Numbered from the stretch's first letter, positions 1-13,069 are shown. The stretch is DNA of 64,000 nucleotides from Welwitschia mirabilis (GCA_051453625.1 JBOZIK010000001.1:131812540-131876539); one strand, 5' to 3'. Made by a program: numbers and translations. Notes: generated by a model from the letters alone, not told the origin.

Positions 1-275
1 CCTCTTAAAATTTTTAATTTATTAGTTTTCTCATGTGATTTTAATTCCTCACATAATGGAATTATCTAATTTTAAATATTTAGATAGATTTTCTCAGAAA
101 AACCTTTTAACATTATTTTGATTACTTTCATGGTAAATTATGAAGATCATAAACTAAGGTTAATTTTAAAATAATATTTTATTTGATAAAGAACTTAAAT
201 AAGTATAATTAATTATTTCACTGAAATCTAAATATAATTAATATTTAAGTAAATAAGGTTTAGAAAATATGAGAT
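1..275. repeat. ~270-bp direct repeat, copy 1
   Basis: Both copies begin CCTCTTRAAATTTTTAATTT and stay alignable through a shared AATAAGGTTTA block to about 275 and 3360. The copies are diverged by substitutions and small indels. The spacing of 3.1 kb would suit the ends of two LTRs of a short non-autonomous element whose first LTR starts outside the window, but I see no PBS, PPT or coding remnant between them, so a dispersed repeat present twice is equally possible. Confidence 0.6.
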
Positions 276-3090
276 ATAATAGATATACCTCCATTACAAG
301 TGACAAGCAATATGTGAGATGGGTGCATACTCACAAATGATTTCCACTTCCTTGAAGCATTTTCAAAAGATGTAACATGATTTATCAATGCCAAGGATCC
401 AAGATATTAAGTTGAAGTAAGTTTATACAAAGGTAGGATAAGAGAGTAGTGTTTAAATCCATGTCCAAAAGGGTATTATTAAAAATTTTTAATGCAGTCC
501 ATCTTAGTAATGAAATCTAAGGATCAACATTATTAGGATTATTCTAATTTAGTCCTACTTGAAGAATACACCACACAAATGCATGCATATAATTATAACT
601 AATGTGGATATTTAATAAATTATTTATCTAGCTATAATAATTCTAATCATTATTAGGTCCATTTCCTAGAAACAACCATTAAAAAAAACATATAAAACCA
701 TCTCTATATTTAGGATTACAATAATGAAAATTTAGATAAAGGAAATATTTTTTCTTTTTTATCTAAATAAAAATTTTCTTTTCTTTTTTGTATTTCAATA
801 ATACTAAAAGTATTCAAAATTTATTAAATCACATCTTAATAATGTACTTGAAAAAAAACTAAATCATACCTACAACTATGCCAATTATAAAAACATTTTT
901 TCATGCTCATATAACAATTTTGATGGATCAGTGTAAAGAAGGTAAACAAAAGAAAGTATAGCTTAAGCATAATTATTAAGATATAAATATTTCTTCATGA
1001 TTCATATGATTATATTATAAGTTAGTTAAAAAATATAATAACTTAAATATTGCTTATGTTACTTAAACTACTAAGATGAAAACTCTTACAATCATATACA
1101 TTTAAAGTGAGATAAAGAAAAAAGCTAAAAGTGGTATTTATACAAATAAAATACAATCAATAAGTAATTTTAATTTAAAGTTAACATATATTATATACTC
1201 AAAATCCCTATAAAATTTTATGTTATAAGTTTTCTATAATTTAAAATATTAATTATAACATTTTCAGGCTCTAAGAATACATCCTGGTCAAAAATTAATA
1301 ACTAATTAATTATGAAGCAAAAAATAAATTATAGTAGTTTTGAATGTAGAATAAGATCCTAAAAATCTAACTTAAATAATCTTAGAATTCTAAAAATATT
1401 ATCCCTAAGGTTATTATTTGAGGTTAAAAACTATCAAATTTCCTAAAATCATAGTCCTCTTACACTACACTAAAATGATCATAAATTTCAAAATACTTTG
1501 AGTTTTTAAATAATTCAAGATGTTTTGAAAAGCTTATTCAAGCTCCTATAATTTAGAATGATTAAGTTTGAAAATATTATCATAGATATTTATATAAACA
1601 TAAATTACTTACTTACTATTTTCTGCATTTATTTTCTAACATATTTTAACACATAAATTTTTAAAAATAATTACCCATTATAAAAATTATTATTTTTACA
1701 TTTTTATATTCATAACACAATCTAGACTTATTGAAAACATTTTACTAATTTATATCTATTAATTAATAAGCTATGGTGTTTTTAAGTTATTCCTCTATTC
1801 TGGAAATTTAATTTTTATCATAACAGAATATGATATAACTAGTTAAGCAATAACTTAGATCAGTAAAATAATGGATATACTGAGTACTTAATTATAAAAT
1901 ATCTTAACTATGTTACTAATTCAAATCATTGTAGATAAAAAAGGCATATCAACTCAAAAATAGTCATTCACATGAAAGAGTACTAGCCTAAAGAGATTTT
2001 TGAGGATTAAACTTTTTCACTAGTAAGATGAACCTAATGCATAGTAAATAAAAATATAATATTAAAATAATCATGGATACATATGTTTTTTTAATAGTAA
2101 ACCCCCTAGTCACTTGGTGATAATCATCCATAAGTAACCTTCATCACCAAACACAAGAAACCCCTTATATCTCCTAAGCATCTTGGTGAGAGTCAAAGGA
2201 AGGAAATAATATTTTACAACATAATATAAAACCCATAAATAATTACCTAATACAATATCGCATCATTCCACTATAATATTAAAAAGAGATCATATGGATA
2301 ACAAGAGTAAATAGCTTACTTGGAAGAATTAGTAAGTCCTTGATAGCTAAAGATTGATAAAGATCTAATCTCAAGAGTTCCTTAGCTTCAAGCTTCCAAT
2401 CTTCAAGCTCCATAAGTAAGAGATGAAAGAAAAAGAGAGGAAAGAAGGAAATACACTTGTATAAAAGAGAGGAAAAAAAACTATATTCTTTTACAAGAGA
2501 GAAAAGGATTTATATATATATAAAGACACGTAGCTAAAAAACACAAGATTACATGACATAGCATTAATAAGTGGGATGAGTAATGAGTGATATTAGAGTA
2601 CAAAACGAGATCATATTTATGAATCATGCACCTAACTAGGCTGAGTAATCTTCTTACTTTAATTAGCAAGTTTAATTACATCATCATTTCCTCATTCTAG
2701 CTTTGTTTTAATCCTTTATAGGCTCATAAGTAAGTTTAATTCATCTAAGACATGCATCAAAAGAATAAATACACAAACCTTAAAATTGTCATATGGCATA
2801 ATGAGATAAACTCTTTAATTTTAATGAATAAAAAATTAAGTATGCTATGAACCAAGTGTTCTTACACATCTCAAGAGCATAAATGTTGTAATAGAGTAAA
2901 TCTACTTACTTCTCATTCTTGGTTCTAAGTAAGAGTGTAAGTACTTGGTCAAATGCTTATTATTTCAAAATACATGAAATCTATCAATCACATAATACAA
3001 AAAAGAAAATGTTTATTCATATAATAGTACATTTATCACATTTACTAAGAAATTAAATGAGTAACTAAGAGATAAAATATATTATTATAT
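276..3090. other. AT-rich stretch without recognisable genes
   Basis: No reading frame with recognisable protein similarity is visible on either strand; the longest open frames are about 60 codons, as expected by chance. Around 2390-2530 there is a purine-rich tract followed by a TATATATATA run, which could be part of an LTR promoter, but no partner copy is seen. Confidence 0.5.
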
Positions 3091-3360
3091 CCTCTTGAAA
3101 TTTTTAATTTATTAATTTTTGTCATGTGATTTTAATTTTCACATAATGGGATTATCTAATTTGAAATGTGTGAATAGCTTTTCTTGTAAAACCCTTCTAA
3201 CATATGTTTTGTTATTTTCATAATAAATAATAAAAATTACAAACTAAGGTTAACTTAATACCATCTTCTTTTGACAAGGATTTTAAATAAGAATAATTAA
3301 TAATTTGTCTAAAAGCTTAGTACACATAATATTCAAAAAAATAAGGTTTATAGAATATGA
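3091..3360. repeat. ~270-bp direct repeat, copy 2
   Basis: Second copy of the repeat at 1-275, in the same orientation. The match begins at CCTCTTGAAATTTTT and ends near AGAATATGACA. See copy 1 for interpretation. Confidence 0.6.
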
Positions 3361-4744
3361 CATTATGAGTTCTCTAGAGCAGATGGCACAAGAGTGAGAA
3401 CCTAATATAGCAACGTGCAAAGACTTTATACTTCTATCATAAGAAGGTCTCTAAATAGGATTAGCTTAAAAAGTATATATACATGCCAATGTAGAGTAAT
3501 TGAGAGGTTGTAAATGCTTGAGAATGATGACATTATGTTATGGTAAAGAGTTGTGGAAGTAATGGCATAGTCCTATAATTAAATCATCATATTAAAAATT
3601 CCTATTTTTAAATAGAGTAAAGTGCACAAGAAATTTAAAAATAATAAGTAGTACATCTTCCTTCTACTATGAGTCAAGCTAATGCAAAGACTTAAGTTTG
3701 TAAAGAGTCACATCATCCCTATATTTGCAAAGAAGTAAAATAATGTAACTAAAAATCAAGTGTAGAACATTATATAGTGTTGTTAGATGTTTAACTCTAA
3801 ACATAGTAGAATATTCCTATTCAAAACTAGCATTACATACATCCAGATCATACTGAAAGTGCTATGGATAATTAAATCCTATAAACAATAGATCAAAGGC
3901 ATTACCTTAAGGGATACAAAGTGCTCATGCAATAGTATCTAGTATTACCCTAAAGTTTATTCCATAGATCATGGTTTTGAGCACTAAGTCTCTAATGGAA
4001 ATGATCTCTACATTATCATATAAAATACTAATAACATCTGTAATTACCTCTAGGTAGGATATGAGTAATGATCTACTTTTGATACTTAATAATATACTTG
4101 ACTAGGAGGTAATGGGATTTAAAGTGGGCATTTGAATTTCCTCTTCTCTGAGTATATTCTTCAATTTAAAATTTCATCAAATCATATCCTATTACATCTA
4201 TCCATCCAAACCAATAAACTAATATCCTATTACATCTATCCATCCAAACCAATAAACTAACTTGTTTGAAGGTGGAAGCTTTACATCTTTACCCTTAGAA
4301 ATGCAAGAGAGTGTATAAGCCATCTGCACTTAAATCACATTATTAAAATCACTAAGGAATAACATAAAAATAGTATGCTATACCAAGAAACTTGAATAGT
4401 GCAAGGGAAATATAAGAAGAAGTAATAAGAATATTTCATGATAATGCAAAAACAAGAAATAAATAAAATAGGTCATTCTAAATATATGCATTTATTTGAA
4501 ACATAAAAACTAAAAAAAAAATCTAGAAATGTACAAAAGATAGAAAAACATAACAGGAAGTAAGTTTTCTATCTTTGAATAAACGATTAGTCAAATAATA
4601 GAATAGAATAGTTATTTGAATTATTTTAAGTAAACATTGACTTTGAAAAGAAGTACTAAAAACATTTAAAAGAAAATATAACATAAAAAATTTTAGATAA
4701 TTGCTTAAGAGTTCATGAATGAAAGCTAAAATAATATAGGACTA
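3361..4744. other. Unassigned AT-rich flank of copia D
   Basis: No coding similarity recognised. The only structure seen is the 38-bp tandem duplication at 4184-4259. If copia D inserted into the 5' LTR of element G, the missing start of that LTR should lie here, but I could not find it. Confidence 0.4.
4184..4259. repeat. Perfect 38-bp tandem duplication
   Basis: Two identical 38-bp units, 4184-4221 and 4222-4259, each beginning ATATCCTATTACATC and ending CAATAAACTA. Absence of any mismatch in otherwise strongly decayed DNA implies a recent duplication or an assembly stutter. Confidence 0.95.
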
Positions 4745-5430
4745 GCTTAGTCTAGGCTAAAGGAAGATACAACAATTAAAAAACCTAAGTGAATGTGGTA
4801 AGATTAATAAAAAGAAAGTATAAGAAAAAAAATTTAAAATTATTCAAAAAATTGATTAAACCTTTAAAAATTTAAAAATAACTACCAAACATCACTAGTA
4901 AGATGTAAAGGATCATTAAGACTCTTTTTAAAGCTAAATAATAATTTATAACACCTCAAAAAAAAGCAAGAGAGTGCTAGGAAGGGAGGAAACTAGAGAA
5001 AAATGGAAGTAACAAATGAAGATCCATGCTAACAATTTATAGATATACATGAGTTACAAAGTGTTTAGTTAACTATTAAGCTTAGATGATCAGCCATTTT
5101 AAGGTTGAATATAAGAATTTATACAAAGATAGTTAACCCTTTAAGAATAGCCATCGACTATTGTAGTTGACCCTTCATATAGTGGGTCAACCATTTAAAT
5201 CCTAACAAAGATAGATACTAATGCGATTAACTTGATAATTCATCCACAATGGTCAATCATTTATAATAGTAGGTCAATCCTGTATGGATAAAAAAAAAAC
5301 ATAAAAGAGGATAAAATTCATATTAGAAAATAAAGTTATAAGGACAAAATTACATAGCATTAAATAAAAAAATTAGATAAGAGAGAAAAATTGGTTTTGA
5401 GAAGATAAGATGAAAAATAAAAGGTTTAAG
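4745..5430 (-). repeat. Probable 3' LTR of copia D
   Basis: The start is placed where CTTAGTCTAGGCTAAAGG resembles the opening of the LTR at 23098. It holds GTCGAC-like pairs at 5132/5153, 5166/5186 and 5252/5273, spaced 20-21 bp, and a TATA-like motif on the minus strand near 5034. The end is only bounded by the end of RNase H at about 5437. Similarity to the other LTR is patchy, so the assignment rests on position and on the palindrome array. Confidence 0.4.
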
Positions 5431-5436
5431 GATAAG

Positions 5437-5951
5437 GATCAAGGTTAAAGGATTTATAAAGAGAGGTAAACTAGTCTTGATAAAGAGGTATTATTAAAAT
5501 ATTAGCTAATTAATGGTATGTAGATACATTTTTAATCTTAAAATCTTTGGAGTCAACATGATCTCTAATGAAATGATGATGGATGCAATATGTTTGGCTC
5601 TTAAGTGAAGCACAAGGTTCTTGGATATGTTTATGATACTATAATTATTACAAAACATTAGTGCATTAAATTCATAAATACCAAGATCTTATAAAGCATG
5701 ATGAATCTATAAGAGTTGAGCAATATAACTATTAGCTATAATATATTCTTCTTTAGTAGTGGATAAGGTTATCAACATTTATTTCTTAGATGTCTAACTA
5801 ACTAAAAATGATTCTACAAAACAACAATGACCACTAGTGCTCTTCTTCTCATGTCTATAACTCGTCTAATTACAATTATAAAATATAAGTTAATCTAATG
5901 TAATATCTTTAGAAAACTAAATGTCATAGTTTAAGATCCCTGTTATATACT
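5437..5951 (-). pseudogene. Copia D pol, RNase H part
   Basis: Minus-strand frames give YITGILNYDI near 5945, then fragments matching the KSTSG and YIAA blocks, then DHVDSKDFKI and LANILIIPLYQD. These correspond to the C-terminal copia RNase H with its conserved HVxxxDIxIxxVxTxxQLADIxTKPL ending. Several stops and frame changes interrupt it. It is the continuation of the reverse transcriptase that stops at 18695, displaced by the insertion of F. No catalytic activity is expected. Confidence 0.75.
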
Positions 5952-6382
5952 TGTAATGTCCCAAAAATTACTTTATGATTGAATTATTTGTTAATAATGA
6001 TTATAATGTATTTAATGTATATTATTGTAGAATAAAAGGATGTAACTCTTAAGTTGTAACATTATATTACTCCATCTTAAGTCTTAAGCCTATGGCATTA
6101 GGTGTAGGTGGATGTAACTTACAATAACCTTGATTGATCTTCAAGGGCCCTGAGAGAAGGGCTAAGGTCATAGTCCATATCTCTACCTTTGATCACTAGT
6201 CTAGGGCTAAAATAAGGTGTAGAGGCAATATCTCTATATCATAGTACGCTACTATATTAATAAAGAGATACTTCATTTTTTTGCCTAATTAATGTATTAC
6301 CAAGTACTTAATTATGCTATTTATAAATTTTCCTTATTAAATTTAAATTTTAATATTAATTTGATAATTTATAACATTATAA
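5952..6382 (+). repeat. 5' LTR of chromovirus F
   Basis: About 430 bp starting TGTAATGTCCC. It aligns with 18264-18694 through shared blocks such as CTTTATGATTGA, ATCACTAGTCTAGG and CTACTATATTAATAAAGAG. It ends directly before the PBS. Substitutions are frequent, so the insertion is old. Confidence 0.88.
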
Positions 6383-6396
6383 TTAGTATTAATGCC
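6383..6396 (+). promoter_or_regulatory. Primer binding site of F (initiator Met tRNA)
   Basis: TTAGTATTAATGCC lies directly after the 5' LTR and matches the plant initiator-Met PBS TTGGTATCAGAGCC at 10 of 14 positions; three of the four changes are transitions. Confidence 0.65.
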
Positions 6397-6639
6397 AATG
6401 AAATGTAGTAAATCATTTGGAAAGAAGACATAGAATGCATTAGAAAGTAAGGGAGTAGAGAGTAAATTCTCTAATAGAAACTATTAAGAACTAACTAAAT
6501 AAGATTTATCTATAAAACCAAGATCTCTATAATAAAATTAGATTACTCCTATCATACTTGAAATAATCCAACCATCTAATAGAATAGGATCTAGAAGCAC
6601 CACCAAAACAGCCTTTACTTATGAATAAAACTCTTCCAC

Positions 6640-7480
6640 TAAATAGCTTAATATTCAAAATATACAAATTGGGCTCTTAAATGAAAAAGTAAACTTATAA
6701 GAAATTTTATTAAATTAATAAATGAATCATTAATAGAAGAAAGAGAGAGTGATGAAGTTGTGAAAATGATTTATTTTCAAATTTACAAGGGTAAATTAAA
6801 AATTAGTGAAGAAGTGATGTCATGATTTCAACAAATAGAAAAATGCATTAGCCTCCATAATACTCCATTAAAAAGGAAATTTATTTATTTTTATCACCTT
6901 CCTCATAATAAATGCACAAGAATGATAGTTTTAATGCTAACAAAAATTCAATCATAGGATTACTTGGGAAATTTCTATAGACAAATTCAAAAATAAGTTC
7001 ATTTCTAATGATTTTATTAAAGATTAAATGGTCAAATTTTAATGCCTACATTAAAGAAAGCATCCATTGGATAAACATTGGTCAAAGTTTTAATGCCTAA
7101 TTAAGTATTAGAAAGACTTCTCAAAAAAGTAGCTTATCAATAGTTTCATTGAAATACTACTACATAAATTCTAAAGTATCCTCTACACTTTAGAAGCTAA
7201 ATCTACTAAGGATGCTTATAGGAAGATCAAATACTACTGAAAAGCATAAGATAATAGATAGATTAAGAACCAAATTAGATAAATTATAAGAATCACTACT
7301 AGTAAGAATCAACCTCCTAAAAAATAATTCAGAACTAATATCATCTACTATAAGTACAAGAAAAAAGGCCACATAGTAAAGAATTTTCTATCCAAAATTC
7401 CTGAGACTCTATCTAATACCCAAAAACAACCTCAGATACAATTACCTCCTAGACCACCTACAAAACAAATATACATTAGA
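6640..7480 (+). pseudogene. Chromovirus F gag
   Basis: Decayed gypsy gag. Toward the end a frame reads YYKYKKKGHIVKNF (about 7339-7380), which fits the nucleocapsid zinc knuckle CxxCxxxGHxxxxC with all three cysteines changed (to Y, Y and F) and the GH kept. Upstream frames are rich in lysine and contain capsid-like helical stretches, but stops are numerous. Gag would package the element RNA; this copy cannot make it. Confidence 0.55.
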
Positions 7481-7689
7481 GTCAATACAAGTTTAGGAAT
7501 AAACTAAATTTATATGTTATAATTACTAGGGTTTATTTCATATTTTTTAGCTTTATTTTTAAGAGATAGTAGTGCTTTTTGTAATTTCATCTTCCTCTTT
7601 TTATTTCAAAAATTAAATATTATTCCATTCTAAGAATTAAAATCTTCTATATAAAATGTAAGAAAAAAATCCTTATATAGAATTAAATA

Positions 7690-9553
7690 GTAGGATTGAT
7701 AATATTTTTAATCCAAAACTTTGAGTTTTGAGACAAATTTTACATCCTTATGATTAGCAACTATGAATCTATCCTAGGAGTATCCTTTATTATCAACTAT
7801 AATATTAAAATAAATTTTTAATAAAGAAGACTATGAGTTTCATCTTCATTCATAGATTAAATGCTTAAGGGGAAGGGAAGGAATAAGAAACTCTTATTAG
7901 GAACTGGTAAATAAATTACAAAGGTAGTAACTCAAAAATAATTATTCCTAATAATAATTAAATAGAAAAGTACAAGACTAGAGTAGGATATTTTGGAAGG
8001 ATTACAATAAGTTAGTAAGGTATTTGAAGAATAATAAATATATCACCTAAATAAAAGGTAGGACATACCAAGTACAACTAGTTGTAAGATCTACATATGA
8101 ATTTTCAATAATAGAACTCAAAGAGCTTAAAATATAACTAGAACAACCACTACTGAAAGGAAACTTTCATCCAAGTGTATCTCCTTAGTGCACCCCTATT
8201 TTGTTTATTAAAAAGAGATATGAAACCTTAAGTTCATGCATAGACTATTAAAGTAATACATTCTAACAAGAATTGACAACCTTTTGAATTAATTGCAAGG
8301 GATAGAATTCTTCTAAAAATTTGGTTTAAAATCAAGATACCATCAAATAAGAATCAAAGAAGAAGATATCTATAAAACAATATTCTAAACTAAATATTAA
8401 TATTATGAATTCATAATAATTTCATTTAAACTTGCACTAGGAAATTCCATCACTTTAATGAGTAATGTTTTCCATTCATACCTTAATAAATTTATGATAG
8501 TATTCTTAGATGAAATTTTAGTTTATTTAAAGTATAAAGAGACATACATAGATAACCTTAGTAAAGTACTAAAAATATTATAGGATCATGATTTTAAGGT
8601 CAACTGATTAGATAAAGGTAAACTACTTAGGACATATTATCTTTAAACAATAAATTATAATACACCTTGTAAAGATCCAAGTCATTTGATAATGGCCTAA
8701 TTTAAAAAGTGTAACAGAAGTCTAAATATTTTTAAGATTAATAGGATTCTATCAAAGATTCATTTTAGGATTTTCATAGTCAGTGGTCTTACTTATAAAT
8801 GTAACAGAGTCTAAAATAAACATTGACTTTACTCCAAAATGCAAGTAAAACTTCTTGAAAATAAAGATTCTATTAACATTAACACCCATTATAAAAATCA
8901 TAGATATAAAGAAATATTCATAGTTATCATAGATACTTTATCTAAAGAAGCAGGTGTAGTATTAAGTTATTAAATAAAGTAGTAACATATAAATCCAAAA
9001 AACTAAATCAACATAAAAATAATTATCCATTCCATGATATATAACTATTAGTCATAGTTCATGATTTAAAAGCTTAGTAACATTACTTACTTGAGAGAAA
9101 ATTTCTATTAAGGATAGATTGTAAGAGTTTGGAGTACTTTCAAATATAATCACTATTGAATATAAGACAATGAAGATGGAAATAATTATTACTAGGATAT
9201 GATTTTATCCTCTACTATACACTAAGAAAATAAAACAAAGTAACCAATGCTTTGAGTTAGATGTAATGCATTCTTATTATCACAATGACATTAGATCTCA
9301 CTAAATACTTAAAGGAAAAATTACCTAGTAACTCTTGATTTAAATAAATAGATTGCCTACTATAAGAAATATAAAGTACAAATACCTTTAAAAGAGGTGA
9401 TTCTATATTTCTTAAGGTAAATGAGGAAGGAAAGTAATATCCAAAATACATTAAGTACATTATGCAGAAGACCTAGACTTTATGCAAAACTATTACATGT
9501 TAGGGAATCACTAGTTGTAGCTAAGGGGAAAAAATAAGATTTAAAATACTAAA
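7690..9553 (+). pseudogene. Chromovirus F pol, RT and RNase H part
   Basis: Frames from 8150 match gypsy reverse transcriptase: FIKKRYETLSSCIDY corresponds to FVKKKDGTLRLCIDY, and KFMIVFLDEILVY at 8488-8526 corresponds to KFVIVFLDDILVY. The second catalytic aspartate of the FLDD box has become glutamate. FLRLIGFYQRFI near 8730 marks the RT-to-RNase H linker. Around 9010-9110 a frame resembles the RNase H stretch HDLELLAIVHALKxWRHYLLG. The sequence is cut at 9553 by element E. Protease was not identified with confidence. Confidence 0.75.
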
Positions 9554-10590
9554 TGTTAAGAAGCCACATTGACCTATTTAATACACTTGTGAAGTACATT
9601 TTTAGGTCTTATTAATAAGTTTTCTAGGGATTCATGCAAATTATACAAAGCTTCCATACAAGTCATGAAATTCAATAATTTACAATACAAGAAGCTATTT
9701 TTTCATGATTATGGACTAAAGTAAAATGATAAAATAATGTTTTCATCCTATCTATGATGGGGATGACCATCATAGGGATTAGAATTGACACAGGTTGAGC
9801 ATCAATTGGAAAATGGAGTGGTTGTCCTCTATGTCATAGGGATGACACAATGGATGATAATCAAAAAAATTTATAAAGTTAATTAAATTGTTATAGAAGG
9901 GTAGACCTATCTCACATGTCTGCATTTCACACCCCTTAATAACCTTTAATCATCCATAGCAACCTATAAATAGACCCTATTCAAAATCATCTTTTATCAT
10001 CTACATTCTTTTGATGATTGGAAATTGTTAAAGGTAAGGAGATCCATCTTACTTATGAGAAGGACCACCTTTGTGTTAGGTAGTGAATCTTTCATTGAGG
10101 AGTTGTTGTCATAAGTAGATGTACTTCAATTTTATTAATAAAAATATTTATTAAATTAAAACTATTTTTAAGTGATTTTTTTCTTCCCTTATCTTAATTG
10201 CAATTTAAGTGACATGATTTTGTAATTGAAATAGATTATAAGGATCAATCTCGTGATAGTAAATTGGAAATTTAGTTATTTCATTACATTAGAATCACAT
10301 TCATTCTACATTATCTTGCATTTTATTTCATTCCATTGCATTTCATTTTATCTTCATCCTTGCATTGTTTTTTAATTCCTTCAAAGAAAAATCCAAAAAT
10401 ATATTATTATTCTCTTTATGAAAGTAATTTTTCAAATTACCTTTTAAAATTATTCTCTAAGTGCACACCATTTCGATTGATCCCACTATGCAAATGTGTA
10501 TTGTATGCAATTGTATTATCAGCTTTTTAGGTGTTGCAAGTTAAATTTGATCTTTAGAATTTTGGACTTAGAATCACAAATGTACATTAC
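9554..10590 (+). repeat. 5' LTR of element E
   Basis: Starts TGTTAAGAAGCCACATTGACC and aligns with 15830-16917 almost throughout, for example at ATTTAATACACTTGTGAAG and AACCTATAAATAGACCC. The latter contains a TATAAATA promoter box near 9965. The copies differ by many substitutions and short indels. The exact end (TTACA) is uncertain by a few bases. Confidence 0.93.
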
Positions 10591-10597
10591 AACATTT

Positions 10598-10615
10598 TAA
10601 TTCCATTGCTAGGGA
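10598..10615 (+). promoter_or_regulatory. Primer binding site of E (Athila type)
   Basis: TAATTCCATTGCTAGGGA follows the 5' LTR after a few bases and fits a decayed TGGCGCCGTTGCCGGGGA, the PBS usual in plant Athila and Tat elements. Most of the differences are transitions. Confidence 0.65.
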
Positions 10616-11479
10616 AGACTTAAAGATAAAAGGAAGACTGTCATTAATTAAGCAAGTATTTTGAATTCATTTCAAATTATTTATTTGATTAGTATTGTAT
10701 TTTATCCTCTTAGATCTACTTGTAATTGCTTGAATAGATTTTAATCTATAAGAAATTGTTTGATTATTCATTTGGAGTGTGATTTAATTTTCTTTCTTGC
10801 AAATTGTAATTTTTATTTCTTGCAATTTATCTTTCTTTAATTTTAAGTGTAGTTTTAATTTGAATGATTTATATTTTAATCTAATAATTTATTAGGTCTA
10901 GCCCTTATACTTCATGTAATTTTAGGAATTACCACATTCATTATTATTTCTCAAAAAACTTGGCCGACACTTTGCACTTCATGTGATCTAAGTGATTGCC
11001 AGATTTATTTCTTATATGTTAACCCTTCCACCTTTGAATGATCTTGGATATTAATATCATTTGAATGTAAAGAAATTTGTTTAACATAATTTAACCTTAC
11101 AGGGTAATTGTAAATAGTTTCAAAAGTAAATACACTCATAAAAGATGTTTCCTTGATGAAGCAATCAAAGAAGGTTTGGTGGACTTTCATTTAAGAACTT
11201 CAAATGAGAAAGAAAAATTTATTTCTTTAAGTAAGTAAGATTATTATTTTGCATTTACTATTTCTTATTCGCATACTTTAAAATCTTTAAAACTTTCTGA
11301 AAATCAACCAAGTTCTACTAAAAATCCTGCCTCTTCTCTTCTACCTACTCATTCTAATACTCTTACCTCTATGGTATTTAATAAATTTATGCTTAAAAAT
11401 TAATATCCTCTAATTTAAATATTACTTTAAATGATATATTAGCCAACAAAAAGAGGGAAATTTAAAAACCATCTGATAT
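10616..11479 (+). other. Leader region of element E
   Basis: Untranslated leader between PBS and gag. No reading frame with recognisable similarity; T-rich on the plus strand from 10680 to 10920. The frame that resembles gag begins near 11480. Confidence 0.5.
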
Positions 11480-12500
11480 TACCCCTAGAGATGATGTAGA
11501 GTTAAAGAACTTAAATGCCTATTCTACCTTCTTTGGAGAACCTAATGAAGATCCATTCTAACATATAGCTGAGATTGAATAACTCATCCTTACTTTATAA
11601 AATGAGGAAAAAAATTTTAGATAGAATCTACATGACAATATTTTCATTTACCTTAAATAAAAAGCAAAAAATTATCTTAAATCCATTCCACACAAAAGTT
11701 TAAAGTGATAGAAGCAATTATAAGAATTCTTTACCAAATGTTTCATGAATGAGATAGTTGTGAGGATAAGGAAAAAAAGGTAACTAATTTCCAATAATAC
11801 CCTTATAAATATTACTCCTTAACATATGAAAGATTTTTAATAGCCATGTTGTTCAACCCAGTGAAAGAGTTTGCAAAATAAGAAACTATTGATCACTTCT
11901 ACAGTGGATTAAATAGTCATATCAAACAAATGGTAGATTTTTCATGTGATGGAGATTTACTGAATTTAACCCTAGATGATGCTTAAAACTTATTAGAAGA
12001 TCTTATAAAAAGAAGTTAAAATTGGCCAAAAACTACATGTAAGGATACTAGAACTATAGGTAAAATACTTAGAGATTCCAAAAAAGTACAATATGAGGAA
12101 GAAAAATAAAAGGTTAACATCCTACTTAGTGATCTTAGTAGTACACTTGAGAGTTATGCAAATTCTTTGACTGATGCAAAATTGCTAAATCACCTCAACC
12201 ATTATGAAATATGTGATGAAAGCTCTCACTCTACCAAGGAATGCCCAGCTTTACCAACTTATATAGAGGCCATAATCAATGAATTTCATGCATTAAATCA
12301 AAGGACAAACAACTTTTAAGATAACTAAAAATATCAACTATGAAATAATTGACCTTCAACATCTTTCAAACATTGATTTGACAATAAATACAGAAGTTAT
12401 AACTCAACCTAATTTTTTCAACAATAATAGAAATGACCCTTCTAAAGAAATGATGGAAGAACTTAAAAAGATACAAGATATCATTAATGAAATTTTATAA
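11480..12500 (+). pseudogene. Element E gag
   Basis: A gypsy capsid-type gag. From about 11500 one frame gives ELKNLNAYSTFFGEPNEDPF, then LHDNIFIYLK, AKNYLKSIPH and ETIDHFYSGLNSHIKQMVD, the order seen in Athila/Tat gag (the W-x-x-L-x-x-x-F block is eroded). Around 12212-12244 CDESSHSTKEC has the layout of a zinc knuckle with the second cysteine changed to serine. Several stops replace glutamine or tryptophan codons, for example at the DPF*HIAEIE position. Role: particle assembly and RNA packaging. Inactive here. Confidence 0.75.
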
Positions 12501-13069
12501 AATTAGATTAAAAACTTATAAAATTTTACTAGCCTCCTTTGACAAAACATGCTAGGAATCAAAGTCCACAGGGATCATTGGCTACCCAAACTATTCCAAA
12601 TTCAAATGATGTGAAGAAAGATTGAAAAGTAATTATATGAAGTGAACATTGTACTACTCCTTATGAGAAACCCTTAGCTTCTTTTCACAAAGAAAAGGAA
12701 GTACATTAAGAAGATGATGTTGAAATTTTTCATTAACAAAACCTTCCTCCTACTATCAACTCTAAATCTAACAACAACAACCAACATCTAAAAAAGAATA
12801 CTACCTTGTGGATGGATAAATTGAACACCAATCCAACTTACGATGAATATTTAAAAGCAATTATTAATGATGTTACTATTAATCTACCCTTTTAGAAGAT
12901 CCTTCAAGATAACTCCTAGTACAAAAATAAATTTGAAAGGACTTAGTAAGAAGAAAACAATAGAGGATAATTCCAAGTAAAGTATTCATTGCACAACCCC
13001 TTTCCAACTTGATTTCTCAAAAATGTCCTAAGTTTAAATATTTAAGGACATCTACTATTTGTATTTTTT

